From Candidatus Pseudobacter hemicellulosilyticus (GTDB lineage: Bacteria > Bacteroidota > Bacteroidia > Chitinophagales > Chitinophagaceae), in assembly GCA_029202545.1 (NCBI GenBank), contig CP119311.1, positions 4,340,001 to 4,404,000 of the forward strand: 64,000 bases of DNA, in the 5' to 3' direction. Within the stretch, counting starts at the first letter, position 1. Each line of letters starts with the position of its first letter. The notes under the pieces were generated by a model. That model was not told the DNA's origin. It saw only the letters and a list, made by a program, of their open reading frames with translations, and did not search any database. Made by a program: the position numbers and the translations under genes. Shown one piece after another: positions 36,805 to 46,137 of this stretch.

Positions 36805-37860
36805 ATGACAACATTTAAAAAATATATCATAGCGCTGGTCCTGCCACTGCTGGTACTCACCGCCTGTAAAAAAGACGGCGATACCGTGACGCTGGAATCC
36901 ATTGCCAGCAATGAACTGGTGGCTTCCGCCACGGAGCTGGTGCTGACCAATGCCACGGCCAGCAGCAACGTGTTCTCCCTGTCCTGGAGCAAGGATAGCC
37001 TGCGGATCAACCATGCCGGTGAATACGGACTGTCCAATACGGCCCTGACCAATACCCTGCAGTTTGATACCGTCAATACTTTCACGCATCCCAAGGAATC
37101 CCTGGAAACAGGCGTGCAGAAACTCTATACCGGCACAGCCCTGAATATGCTGGTCCTGAGTATGGGACTGGTTCCTGAAGAAACAAAGACCATTTATATA
37201 CGCCTGAAAACAGTGGTAGGGCCCAACCTGGACCCGCTGTATACACCCACGGTGGCATTGACGGTAACTCCCTTCAACCTGGTATCCTTCCTGTACATGC
37301 CCGGCGACCTGAGCGGCGGCTGGAACAGTTATACTACCATGCTCTGCTCGCCCACCAGTGATGGCAACTATGAAGGGTATGTGAATGCTACCCAGTGGAA
37401 CAATTTCAAGTTTACAGATCAACCTAATACAGAAGGCACGGTATATGGTTCACTGGCCGACCAGCTGTACAAGCTGGATGCCAGTGCCGCGCAATGGAAT
37501 ATCTGGTTTGATGAAGGCGGCTATTTCCTGGTGAAAGCCAGTACCAACAACCTGACCTGGAGCAAAACAAGGATCAGTTCTTTCCATATCTCCGGTGATT
37601 TCAACGACTGGAGTACCACCGCAACACCTATGACCTATGATGCCGTGAATAAGGTCTGGACCGCTACGGCCAATTTCCAGCCGGGCCAGTGGGGTAACAG
37701 CTTCCAGGTCATTGCCAATAGCGAATGGACCATTGTCTACGGCGATGAAGACGGGGATGGCAAAATTGGCGCCGGTGAAAAAGTATATCCCGCCGCCGGT
37801 ACCCATACCGTGATCATGAGCCTGAGCAATCCCGAGAAATACACTATCACTATACAGTAA
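36805..37860 (+). CDS. SusE/SusF-like outer-membrane binding lipoprotein
   Basis: 351-residue surface lipoprotein, lipobox LTAC (Cys21). The N-terminal part (about 25-160) is a SusE-type Ig-like domain (ATELVLTNATASSNVFSLSWS...). Two carbohydrate-binding-like modules follow: FLYMPGDLSGGWNSYTTMLCSPTSDGNYEGYV from about 163 and SFHISGDFNDWSTTATPMTYDAVNKVWTATANF from about 258, both with the GDxxxW pattern of SusE/SusF binding domains. It extends glycan capture beyond the SusCD complex. It sits 18 bp after SusD and 7 bp before the GH53 gene. Confidence 0.88.
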   Translation: MTTFKKYIIALVLPLLVLTACKKDGDTVTLESIASNELVASATELVLTNATASSNVFSLSWSKDSLRINHAGEYGLSNTALTNTLQFDTVNTFTHPKESLETGVQKLYTGTALNMLVLSMGLVPEETKTIYIRLKTVVGPNLDPLYTPTVALTVTPFNLVSFLYMPGDLSGGWNSYTTMLCSPTSDGNYEGYVNATQWNNFKFTDQPNTEGTVYGSLADQLYKLDASAAQWNIWFDEGGYFLVKASTNNLTWSKTRISSFHISGDFNDWSTTATPMTYDAVNKVWTATANFQPGQWGNSFQVIANSEWTIVYGDEDGDGKIGAGEKVYPAAGTHTVIMSLSNPEKYTITIQ

Positions 37861-37867
37861 AAAGATT

Positions 37868-39022
37868 ATGAAGCATCGATTGAGCATATTATTACCGGGG
37901 TTGATGAGTGGGCTGCTGTTACTGGCAGCCTGTGATAAGGACGATCAGCCTTCCACGCCGGACACCACAACACAGGAGAAAGTCTACTATGACTGGACCA
38001 AGCTGGTAGTGGGAGCTGATCTGTCCTCTGTCAATATGGTACAGGCCAATGGTGGCCGCTATGAGGATTCCGGAAGGGCCAAAGACCCATTTGTCCTGTT
38101 CAAACAATATGGCTGCAATACAGCCAGGGTCAGGCTTTTTCACAATCCCGCCGCTCCTGATGGTTACAGCGCACTTGGGTACTGCGGACTGAATGATGTG
38201 GTCCGGACTATCCGCCGTGCCAAGGAACAGGGCATGGCCGTTTGCCTGGATTTTCATTACTCGGATACCTGGGCTGATCCCAGCTGGCAGGCTACGCCTG
38301 CTGCCTGGGCTGGACTGCCGCTGGATATCCTGAAGGATTCCCTCTATAATTACACCAGTATGGTGCTCAACCTGCTCTCAGCACAGGGCCTCACACCCGA
38401 AATGGTGCAGATCGGTAACGAGATACAGCCCGGTATGCTGCATCCGGTGGGAAAGATCAGCAACAATGATTATTCCGCCCTGGCAGTGCTGCTGAACAGC
38501 GGGATCAAAGCAGTGCGGGATTTTTCACAGGCAGCTGCTATTAAACCGCAGATCATCCTGCACCCGGCCAGCCCGCAGGTACAGGAATGGTGGTTCAATG
38601 GTATCACTGCGGCCGGTGTTACCGATTATGACATCATCGGCATTTCTTATTACGAGGAATGGACCTCGGTGATGTTCCACCAGCTGACAGCCCTGATCAA
38701 AAAACTTAACAGCAGCTTTGGTAAAAAAGTACTGATAGCGGAAACCAATTATCAGTGGACCAATGCGGCAAGGGATGGTGTGGTATATCATCCGCAGCCA
38801 AGCATCAACGGTTATGCCGTTAGTGCAGCTGGTCAGCTGGAATACCATAAAGCCATTACGCAGGCTGTTATCGACGGCGGCGGAATGGGTGTGCTGGTCT
38901 GGGAGCCCGCCTGGATAGGCACCGGGAAGGACTGGGGCCAGGAACTGATCGCCTTTTTTGATTATGACGGGAAAGCGCTGCCCGGCCTGCAGTTCATGCA
39001 TTATCCCTACAAATTCCAATAG
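37868..39022 (+). CDS. GH53 arabinogalactan endo-beta-1,4-galactanase
   Basis: Retaining endo-galactanase, 384 residues, exported as a lipoprotein (LAAC, Cys22), so probably surface-attached. Clan GH-A barrel with GH53 marks: VVGADLSSV near 48, NTARVRLFHNP near 84, LDFHYSDTWADP near 127, acid/base QIGNEI (Glu185), nucleophile IAETNYQW (Glu292), and a closing VLVWEPAWIG. It would cleave internal beta-1,4-galactan bonds in pectic galactan or type I arabinogalactan and release short oligosaccharides for SusCD import. This gene gives the locus its substrate assignment. Confidence 0.94.
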   Translation: MKHRLSILLPGLMSGLLLLAACDKDDQPSTPDTTTQEKVYYDWTKLVVGADLSSVNMVQANGGRYEDSGRAKDPFVLFKQYGCNTARVRLFHNPAAPDGYSALGYCGLNDVVRTIRRAKEQGMAVCLDFHYSDTWADPSWQATPAAWAGLPLDILKDSLYNYTSMVLNLLSAQGLTPEMVQIGNEIQPGMLHPVGKISNNDYSALAVLLNSGIKAVRDFSQAAAIKPQIILHPASPQVQEWWFNGITAAGVTDYDIIGISYYEEWTSVMFHQLTALIKKLNSSFGKKVLIAETNYQWTNAARDGVVYHPQPSINGYAVSAAGQLEYHKAITQAVIDGGGMGVLVWEPAWIGTGKDWGQELIAFFDYDGKALPGLQFMHYPYKFQ

Positions 39023-39049
39023 TGCGCTTGTTTACGTAATACATACCTG

Positions 39050-41398
39050 ATGAAATATTTTTGCTGGATTATTGTGCTGTGCTGTTTGTCGGTACAGGTA
39101 AGTCGCGCCCAGAAGATCCCCTTCAGTGATCGGTGGCAGTTTTGCAAGGAAGAAAAAATGGGGGCCAGCCCGGTCATGATGGCTATGGGTATTCCGGTGC
39201 TGCCTGCTGCTGGCTGGCAATCGGTCAACCTGCCGCATACCGCGCACCTGGAACCGCAGGTGATCAAAGACCAGTGGGTAGGCGTGAGCTGGTACAGGAA
39301 AGATTTTACAGCAAAAAAAGAATGGCGTAATAAGCAGGTGTTCCTGCAGTTTGAAGGCGCTATGCAGACTGCTACCGTATGGCTCAATGGAAAAGAACTG
39401 CTGACCCATACAGGCGGTTACCTGCCCTTCAGTATCAATATCGGATCCGCATTGTCTTTTGACAGCAGCAATGTGCTGCTGGTGAAACTGGATAACCAGG
39501 ACAGTCCCCTGGTGCCGCCGGGCAAACCGCTGAAGGACCTCGACTTCTGTTATTACAGCGGCATCTACCGCAATGTATCGCTGCTGGTTAAAAATGATCT
39601 CTTCATCACCGATCCTGTGATGGAAGCCATTCCTGCCGGCGGCGGCCTGCATGTCTGGTATCCCCATGTGTCCGCCCGGCAGGCGGAGATACAGGTAGCC
39701 ACGCATATCCGGAATGCCGGCAGCCAGCGCAGCAGTTATGCATTGCAATGGCAGCTGCTGGATAAACAGGGCAGGATAGTGGCAAAAGCAGCGAAAGCCG
39801 GGCTGGAACTGGCGCCGGGTGAGGCTTTGAAGACCATTGGCCAGTTGCAGGTGAATGACCCACAACGCTGGTATCCGGACAGTCCCAACCTGTACACACT
39901 GAAAGTGCAGGTGCGGAAAGGAACGGTAGTACAGGATGAGCAAAGCATCCGCATCGGTATAAGAAAATTTGACTTGCGGGATGGTCAATTCTATGTCAAT
40001 GACCAGCCCATCCTGTTCCGCGGCACCAACCGCCACCAGGAATATCCCTATATCGGCAATGCTTTATCGGATAATGCCCAGTACCGCGATGCGGTTAAAA
40101 TTAAGTCGGCCGGTTTCAACCTGGTTCGTTTATCCCATTACCCCCAGGCGGATGCTTTCATGGATGCCTGTGATGAGCTGGGCCTGCTGACCATTCCCGC
40201 TATTCCGGGCTGGCAGTTCATTGGTAACGAAACCTTCATGGAGCATGCTTACGTGGATGCACAGCAGCTGATGCGCCGCGACCGCAACCATGCTTCTGCG
40301 GCCATCTGGGAACTGAGCCTGAATGAAACGCCCATGCCTGATCATTTCATGCAGCGCATGGTGGCTATCGCCAAAGAAGAATCTCCTGCTGTGCCGGTCA
40401 TCACCGGCGGCTGGATCGATAAATATTATGATGTGTATTTCCCCGCCCGACAGCATGGCAAGTTCCCGGATTTCTGGAAGAAATATACCGGTAAGATGCC
40501 GCTGTTCACGGCGGAATATGGCGACTGGGAATATTTTGCGCAGGATGCGGGCCTCAACCAGGCCAACTATGCCGGCCTGAAAGGCAATGAGCGCAGCAGC
40601 CGGCAGCTGAGAGGGGATGGGGAGAAGCGTTTACAGCAGCAGGCCACTAATTTCCAGGAAGCCCATAATGATAATCTCCAGCAGCCGCACCTGGGTGATG
40701 CCAACTGGCTGATGTTTGATTATAACCGCGGCTACTCGCCCGATATTGAATCCTCCGGCATTATGGACATCAGCCGCCTGCCCAAATTCGCTTATTATTT
40801 CTATAAGAGCCAGGCGCAGCCGGGCAAAACACCGCTGGTGAGCCTGGCTACCTGGTGGAATGAGCAATCCGATCCTTCAGCCATCAAAGTATACAGCAAC
40901 TGCGAGGAAGTAGCATTGTACCTCAACGGTCAATTAATAGAGCGGAAAAAAGCCATTCGCGACCGCATCTCCGACAAACTGCCTTACCCGCCTTTTGTAT
41001 TCTCCCTGGAGCAGTTCACTGCTGGAGAATTAAAAGCAATTGGTTATATTGGTAACAGGGTGGTGGCCACGGATAAAGTGACCACTGCCGGAAAGCCGGC
41101 TGCTATCAGCCTGCGCTATGATCACAGTGGCCGAAACCTGAAAGCCGATGGCGCAGATATTGTTTTTGTCTATGCCACTGTTACAGATGCCAACCGCAAC
41201 CCGGTATACCAGGCCGGTAACCAGCTGCAGTTTGCTGTCAGCGGCCAGGGAAAGCTGGTAGGACCCACAACACTGGCGGCAGAAGCTGGTATTGCAACAG
41301 TACTGTTACAGTCTACCCGGCAAGCCGGCGCTATTACTGTTACTGTCAGCGGACCCGGACTGGCCCCGCAAACCCTTACTATCCGTTCCCAACCTTAA
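39050..41398 (+). CDS. GH2 beta-galactosidase
   Basis: Exported GH2 exo-enzyme, 782 residues; signal peptide ends VSRAQ. Jelly-roll sugar-binding domain (about 25-180, NLPHTAHLEP, GVSWYRKDF), Ig-like domain (185-305), TIM barrel (310-600) with RGTNRHQEYPY near 324, acid/base LSLNETPMP (Glu426) and nucleophile FTAEYGDWEY (Glu489). C-terminal Ig-like domains follow, including a Big-like module (AADIVFVYATVTDANRNPV...). The GTNRHQE signature is characteristic of beta-galactosidases. It would remove terminal galactose from galactan oligosaccharides made by GH53. The gene is 27 bp after GH53. Confidence 0.9.
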   Translation: MKYFCWIIVLCCLSVQVSRAQKIPFSDRWQFCKEEKMGASPVMMAMGIPVLPAAGWQSVNLPHTAHLEPQVIKDQWVGVSWYRKDFTAKKEWRNKQVFLQFEGAMQTATVWLNGKELLTHTGGYLPFSINIGSALSFDSSNVLLVKLDNQDSPLVPPGKPLKDLDFCYYSGIYRNVSLLVKNDLFITDPVMEAIPAGGGLHVWYPHVSARQAEIQVATHIRNAGSQRSSYALQWQLLDKQGRIVAKAAKAGLELAPGEALKTIGQLQVNDPQRWYPDSPNLYTLKVQVRKGTVVQDEQSIRIGIRKFDLRDGQFYVNDQPILFRGTNRHQEYPYIGNALSDNAQYRDAVKIKSAGFNLVRLSHYPQADAFMDACDELGLLTIPAIPGWQFIGNETFMEHAYVDAQQLMRRDRNHASAAIWELSLNETPMPDHFMQRMVAIAKEESPAVPVITGGWIDKYYDVYFPARQHGKFPDFWKKYTGKMPLFTAEYGDWEYFAQDAGLNQANYAGLKGNERSSRQLRGDGEKRLQQQATNFQEAHNDNLQQPHLGDANWLMFDYNRGYSPDIESSGIMDISRLPKFAYYFYKSQAQPGKTPLVSLATWWNEQSDPSAIKVYSNCEEVALYLNGQLIERKKAIRDRISDKLPYPPFVFSLEQFTAGELKAIGYIGNRVVATDKVTTAGKPAAISLRYDHSGRNLKADGADIVFVYATVTDANRNPVYQAGNQLQFAVSGQGKLVGPTTLAAEAGIATVLLQSTRQAGAITVTVSGPGLAPQTLTIRSQP

Positions 41399-41410
41399 TT
41401 TCCTGTCTGT

Positions 41411-43942
41411 ATGCGTACTTGCTGGTGCCTCGTATTCCTGATGATTGTTTCGCTGCCGGTAATTGGTCAGCAGGGCCTTTTATTTGTTGACAAAGAAGGC
41501 GTATTGCGCCGGCAGGCGGACGGCCGGGAGCAGGCTTACTTTGGCGTCAATTATACCCTGCCTTTTGCCTATGCCTACCGGCATGTAAAAGCCATGGGCC
41601 TGGACCTGGAAAAGACCATTGATGCCGATGTGTATCATTTCGCCCGGCTGGGCCTGGATGCTTTCCGGGTGCATGTATGGGACACCGAGATCTCGGATGC
41701 CGAAGGCAACCTGCTGGAGAACGAGCACCTGCGTTTATTTGATTACCTGATCAAAAAACTGAAAGAAAGGAATATCCGCATACTGATCACGCCCATTGCC
41801 TATTGGGGAAATGGGTATCCGGATAATAATGTACGAACCAAAGGATTCGCTGATAAATTCGATTACAACAAGAAGAAGCTGGTCACCAACGATACGGCTA
41901 TTGCGGCGCAGGAGCGATACATTAAACAATTACTGCTTCATGTTAATCCCTATACAAAACTGTCGTACCGGGATGATCCGTCCATCATTGCCTGTGAGAT
42001 CAACAATGAGCCCGCGCATGGGGAGGACAACCGGCTGACCACGGACTATATCAACCGCATGGCTGATGCGGTGCGCAGCATTCAATGGAAGAAGCCCATC
42101 TTCTATAATATTTCCCAGGCTTACCAGAACGAAGAAGCCTTCCTGTCGGCCCGGGTGGATGGCTTCACCTATCAATGGTATACAAACGGACTGGTGGCCA
42201 ACCACACTACCCCGGGCAATACCCTGCCGTATGTAGATAACTATGATATCCCCTATAAGGACTGGAAAGGATTCAGCGATAAGGCCAAAGTTATTTATGA
42301 GTTTGATGCGGCCGATGTGCGCAGCAGCTACATGTATCCGGCTATAGCCCGGAGTTTCCGGACAGCAGGTTTCCAGTGGGCTACCCAGTTTGCCTGGGAT
42401 CCTACGCCGCTGGCCTATGCCAATACGGAATACCAGACCCATTACCTGAACCTGGCCTACACGCCGGCCAAGGCCATCAGTTTCCTCATAGCAGGAAAAG
42501 TATTTCACCAGGTTCCCCGGTACCAAAGCTATGGCGGCTATCCGCAGGACACCCTCTTTGGTCCCTTCCGTGTTTCTTATACAGAGAACCTGAGTGAGAT
42601 GAATACTGACTCGGAGTTTTACTATTCCAATAGTACAAGTACGAAAGCAAAAGCACCAGAAAAATTGCAGCACCTGGCAGGGGTGGGCAGTTCTCCGCTG
42701 GTACAATATGCCGGTACGGGCGCTTATTTTCTGGATAAAATAGGGCCAGGCGCCTGGCGGCTGGAACTGATGCCGGATGCTGTTGTGGGGAAAGATCCAT
42801 TTACGGATGCATCATTGACAGATACGGCCACCTATATAGTATGGAAACAGCAGGCTATGCAGGTACAGTTGCCCGACCTGGGGAAACGGTTCCGCATAAC
42901 TCCCCTGAATGAAGGCAATACAGCGGTGGAAACCACGGCCGACGCTGGCCGTTTCCGGATAACTCCCGGCACTTACCTGCTGACAAATACTGCCGTCAAA
43001 CCAGCTGCAACAGGCATGGGGAAGGGGCTGACCCTGGGTCTGCGGGAATTCTACGCACCGGCTTCCATGCGGCTGCCGGCAGCACGTGTATTTGCGGAGC
43101 CGCCGCGGGAACACAGCGCAGGTGAGCCTTTGCAGCTCCAGGTGACAGTCCTGGGAGTAGGGGATAGTACGGAGCTGGACCTGCAAATGATGCAGGCAGG
43201 TACAGTAAGTATCCTGCCCATGGTCCGGCAGTCTGCTTATATATATAAGGTGACCCTGCCCGGGAATTTGCTCAAAGCAGGAGAATTACAAACAGCCGTT
43301 CGCGTAAAAAGTAATGGAACGGTCATCGGGTGGTTGCGCCCGGTGCAGGTGCTGGATAGCCGCAGCCACTATGAGTTGTTCAGTGCCGCCAGGGCGGCGG
43401 GGGACAGTGTATTGAAATACTGGTGGCGGATCAAAAATTTCCCGGACTGGAACCGGCAAACGGCCTACCGGTTTGAGAAGACTGCTGATAGCACCGTGGT
43501 TTACAGGGCCACTGCAGATACATTTAATTTTGATATCCCTTTCATTGGCTGGCAGTATTCCTGTAGTATGATTGCTACAGTGCCGCAAAAAAGTCAGCAA
43601 AACTATTCCACTTTGACATTAAGAGGGGCGCCAGCCGGAAGACATCCTGTCACGGTGTTATTAATTCTGGTAGATAGAAATGCCAATGCCTATAGCCGTG
43701 AGTTAACCCTTGAAGGGGGACTTACGACCTACCGGTTACCCCTGTCCACTTTCTCCAAAGGCCCGCTGCTATTGCTTCCGCGGCCATATCCCATGTTCCT
43801 TCCGCTCTGGTTCAGCACTGCAGCCAACGAGCCTATCCAATTGTCAGCCATTGAGAAGATCCAGTTGCTATACATGCCGGCACGAAATTTGCAAGTAAAA
43901 GAGGATCAAGGTTTTATGATTGATGGCGTGTGGGCCGAATAA
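41411..43942 (+). CDS. Large clan GH-A glycoside hydrolase, possibly GH147-type beta-galactosidase
   Basis: 843 residues with a signal peptide ending PVIGQ. Residues about 35-380 form a clan GH-A (beta/alpha)8 barrel: FGVNYTLPFAYAYR near 44, GLDAFRVHVWDTE near 81, acid/base ACEINNEPAHG (Glu200), nucleophile VIYEFDAAD (Glu297), and WATQFAWDPTPLA. The C-terminal 450 residues are beta-rich. It is not a typical GH5 or GH2. A family of about this size, GH147, was founded on beta-galactosidases acting on pectic galactan, and the operon context fits that, but I cannot confirm family membership by eye. It is the last gene of the galactan operon, 12 bp after GH2. Confidence 0.72.
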   Translation: MRTCWCLVFLMIVSLPVIGQQGLLFVDKEGVLRRQADGREQAYFGVNYTLPFAYAYRHVKAMGLDLEKTIDADVYHFARLGLDAFRVHVWDTEISDAEGNLLENEHLRLFDYLIKKLKERNIRILITPIAYWGNGYPDNNVRTKGFADKFDYNKKKLVTNDTAIAAQERYIKQLLLHVNPYTKLSYRDDPSIIACEINNEPAHGEDNRLTTDYINRMADAVRSIQWKKPIFYNISQAYQNEEAFLSARVDGFTYQWYTNGLVANHTTPGNTLPYVDNYDIPYKDWKGFSDKAKVIYEFDAADVRSSYMYPAIARSFRTAGFQWATQFAWDPTPLAYANTEYQTHYLNLAYTPAKAISFLIAGKVFHQVPRYQSYGGYPQDTLFGPFRVSYTENLSEMNTDSEFYYSNSTSTKAKAPEKLQHLAGVGSSPLVQYAGTGAYFLDKIGPGAWRLELMPDAVVGKDPFTDASLTDTATYIVWKQQAMQVQLPDLGKRFRITPLNEGNTAVETTADAGRFRITPGTYLLTNTAVKPAATGMGKGLTLGLREFYAPASMRLPAARVFAEPPREHSAGEPLQLQVTVLGVGDSTELDLQMMQAGTVSILPMVRQSAYIYKVTLPGNLLKAGELQTAVRVKSNGTVIGWLRPVQVLDSRSHYELFSAARAAGDSVLKYWWRIKNFPDWNRQTAYRFEKTADSTVVYRATADTFNFDIPFIGWQYSCSMIATVPQKSQQNYSTLTLRGAPAGRHPVTVLLILVDRNANAYSRELTLEGGLTTYRLPLSTFSKGPLLLLPRPYPMFLPLWFSTAANEPIQLSAIEKIQLLYMPARNLQVKEDQGFMIDGVWAE

Positions 43943-43958
43943 GACTGGAGAAGCAGTG

Positions 43959-43982
43959 ATATGACGGAAGTCATATTTTTTC
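43959..43982 (+). terminator. Terminator of the galactan operon
   Basis: ATATGAC (43959-43965) and GTCATAT (43970-43976) form a perfect 7-bp stem with loop GGAA, followed by a run of T residues. It lies 16 bp after the GH-A enzyme's stop codon. Confidence 0.78.
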
Positions 43983-44039
43983 AATGTACAATCATTAAAA
44001 CTGCTGAGAGGCGTCATCTTTCACGGGAACAAGTCGATC

Positions 44040-44047
44040 TATTTTTG
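44040..44047 (+). promoter_or_regulatory. Candidate promoter of the YceI/porin genes
   Basis: TATTTTTG is an exact TAnnTTTG -7 box, with CTTTC at 44018-44022 a weak -33 candidate, 17 bases upstream. Transcription would start near 44053, about 14 bases before the ATG at 44067. Confidence 0.45.
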
Positions 44048-44066
44048 ACATATAAATTACCCGTTT

Positions 44067-44651
44067 ATGAAAAAGATCTCCCTCAAGGCAATAAGCCAGC
44101 AACTGGTTGCCGTACTCGTACTTCAGACAATTGCATTTGCAGGTTTTGCTCAGGAAAAATACCATGCAAAGGATAAAGTTACCCTTACCGTAAGTGGTAC
44201 TTCTACTATGCACGACTGGACCATGAAATCTTCCAAAGGTGAAGCTAACGCAGTTTTCACTGTTAATGGAACCTCAGTGACCGGCTGTACTTTCCTCAGC
44301 TTTGTTACTCCTTCTGAAAGCCTGAAAAGCGAAAAGAGCTCCATGGACAAGAATGCCTACAAGGCCTTAAAAACTTCTTCTGCTCCTACACTTTCTTTCA
44401 ACCTGACTTCCGCCACTGTAGCCGCTGACGGTACTGTTAAAGCCCAGGGCAAACTCAGCCTGGCCGGTACTACCCTCGCTACTGAACTGGTAGGCGTTGC
44501 CAAAGTAAATGCCGACAAGTCCATTACTGTAAAAGGCAGCAAAAAGATCAGCATGAAAGAATACAGCATCGATCCCCCTTCCTTCATGATGGGCGCCGTT
44601 AAAACCGGTAACGATGTGACTGTAGCTTTCGAGATCACTTTCACTAAGTAG
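44067..44651 (+). CDS. YceI-family periplasmic protein
   Basis: Secreted 194-residue protein; signal peptide ends FAGFAQ. The mature part is a YceI lipocalin-like barrel: TLTVSGTSTMHDWTMKSSKGEA at about 38-60, KSEKSSMDKNAYKALKTSSAPTLSFNLTSA near 92-120, GKLSLAGTTLATELVG near 132, and SMKEYSIDPPSFMMGAVKTGNDVTVAFEITF at the end. YceI proteins bind isoprenoid or other amphiphilic ligands in the periplasm; the ligand here is unknown. Its codons (GGT, GCT, CGT, AAA, GAA) look more biased than those of the neighbouring GH genes, suggesting high expression. It is followed by a porin-like barrel and a second YceI gene. Confidence 0.9.
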   Translation: MKKISLKAISQQLVAVLVLQTIAFAGFAQEKYHAKDKVTLTVSGTSTMHDWTMKSSKGEANAVFTVNGTSVTGCTFLSFVTPSESLKSEKSSMDKNAYKALKTSSAPTLSFNLTSATVAADGTVKAQGKLSLAGTTLATELVGVAKVNADKSITVKGSKKISMKEYSIDPPSFMMGAVKTGNDVTVAFEITFTK

Positions 44652-44756
44652 TCGCTTAGTCGCTCCCCGCAGTAACTCCTGTTATCTTGCATACTTAAAA
44701 CACTAACATTTCGTTACTTGCGTTTAAACATTGTTTTCTCTTTAAATCAACTCTAT

Positions 44757-46058
44757 ATGAAACGGATTCTTGCATTATCCCTGACACTGCTTCCTCTGGC
44801 CATGATGGCCCAGAAAGTTGGCAACATGAGAGCTTATGACCAGCGTGGTATCAACGTTTTTGAAGACCCCAAAGATTCAGTACAACTCCCATTTGACGAC
44901 GTAAGAGTGAAGATCGGTGCTGCATTTACTCAACAATTCCAGGACCTGGATCATAAAAATCCCGGTGCTAATCTCAATCAAACTACCAACAAACTTCGTC
45001 CCCTCACTTCCGGCTTCCAGCTGGCCCAGGCTAACCTCTTCATTGATGTTCAGCTGGCAGAAGGTATCCGCCTGAATGTGACAAGCTACATGAGCTCCAA
45101 ACACCATAATGATTTCTGGGTAAAAGGCGGCTTCATCCAGTTCGACAAACTGCCTTTTGAAGGAAAATTCTGGGATGACATCATGAAACTCGCTACCGTT
45201 AAGATCGGTCACTATGAAGTGAACTATGGTGATCAGCACTTCCGCAGAAGTGATGGTGGTCAGGCCCTCTGGAACCCCTTCATGGAAGGTTACCTGATGG
45301 ATGCCTTCGCTACTGAGATCGGCGGTGAAGTACTGTTACGTAAAAATGGTCTCTTCGGTATGCTGGCCGTAACTGGTGGTAACCTGCGCGGTGGTGTAGA
45401 TCACCTGGCTGCAGAAAGCAACCTGGACGGCAACCTGAAAAAACAACCTTCCCTGGTACTGAAAGCCGGTTACGACAAACAACTGACTGAAGACTTCAGG
45501 GTTCGTGTAAGCGCTTCTCACTTCCGCAATGAGAGCAACACTGTAACCCTGTACTCTGGTGACCGCAGCGGTTCCAACTATCAGAACATTATGGAGAAAG
45601 CAGTGATTGCTGAAGCCACTCAAGGTAGCTCTGCACTTGCCTCCGGCCGTTTCAACCCAGGTTTCACCAAAGCTGTTAAAGCTTATATGTTCAACGGCTT
45701 TGCTAAATACAAAGGCCTTGAATTCTTCGGAACTTATGAAACTTCTTCTGGACGTAGTGCTTCAGAAACCAAATACCGTGATGCCAGCCAGATTGCTGGT
45801 GACCTGATCTATCGTTTCCTGCCCAGGGAACAGCTCTTCATCGGAGCCCGCTACAATTCTGCTAAAGCTGAGCTGGCTGGTTTCACTGATGATGTAACTG
45901 TAGATCGTACAGCTTTTGCTGCCGGTTGGTTCCTGACCAAAAATGTGCTCCTGAAAGGTGAATATGTAATCCAGAAATACAAAGATTTTCCCACTACTGA
46001 TTATCGTTCCGGTGGTAAATTCAACGGATACGTGATCGAAGCAATAGTTGGTTTCTGA
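44757..46058 (+). CDS. Porin-like outer-membrane beta-barrel protein
   Basis: 433 residues from the ATG at 44757, chosen because MKRILALSLTLLPLAMMAQ is a clean signal peptide; a longer in-frame reading from 44718 adds an implausible 13-residue leader. The rest alternates amphipathic strands and turns (LFIDVQLAEGIRLNVTSYMSS, VKIGHYEVNYGDQHFRRSDGG, QLFIGARYNSAKAEL) and ends in IVGF, a C-terminal aromatic typical of outer-membrane barrels. It resembles hypothetical Bacteroidota porins of the phosphate/anion-porin type, but pore specificity is unknown. It lies between two YceI genes, 105 bp after the first. Confidence 0.82.
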   Translation: MKRILALSLTLLPLAMMAQKVGNMRAYDQRGINVFEDPKDSVQLPFDDVRVKIGAAFTQQFQDLDHKNPGANLNQTTNKLRPLTSGFQLAQANLFIDVQLAEGIRLNVTSYMSSKHHNDFWVKGGFIQFDKLPFEGKFWDDIMKLATVKIGHYEVNYGDQHFRRSDGGQALWNPFMEGYLMDAFATEIGGEVLLRKNGLFGMLAVTGGNLRGGVDHLAAESNLDGNLKKQPSLVLKAGYDKQLTEDFRVRVSASHFRNESNTVTLYSGDRSGSNYQNIMEKAVIAEATQGSSALASGRFNPGFTKAVKAYMFNGFAKYKGLEFFGTYETSSGRSASETKYRDASQIAGDLIYRFLPREQLFIGARYNSAKAELAGFTDDVTVDRTAFAAGWFLTKNVLLKGEYVIQKYKDFPTTDYRSGGKFNGYVIEAIVGF

Positions 46059-46072
46059 GTTGATTCTTACAA

Positions 46073-46108
46073 AGGTCAGGATGTAAAGACAGCATCCTGA
46101 CCTCTTTT
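46073..46108 (+). terminator. Hairpin terminator after the porin gene
   Basis: Perfect 11-bp stem AGGTCAGGATG (46073-46083) and CATCCTGACCT (46093-46103) with a 9-base loop, followed by CTTTTG. It sits 14 bp after the porin stop and 30 bp before the second YceI ATG, so it may only partly terminate and lower expression of the second YceI gene. Confidence 0.68.
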
Positions 46109-46137
46109 GAAAACCTGATCACTTTAAAATTTTTACC

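Noticed and set aside
35149..37422. Two long minus-strand open frames across SusD and SusE
   Set aside because: No motifs, no proper start context, and fully covered by well-supported plus-strand genes.
44718..44756. N-terminal extension of the porin-like protein
   Set aside because: The extra 13 residues precede a clean signal peptide; the later ATG is preferred.
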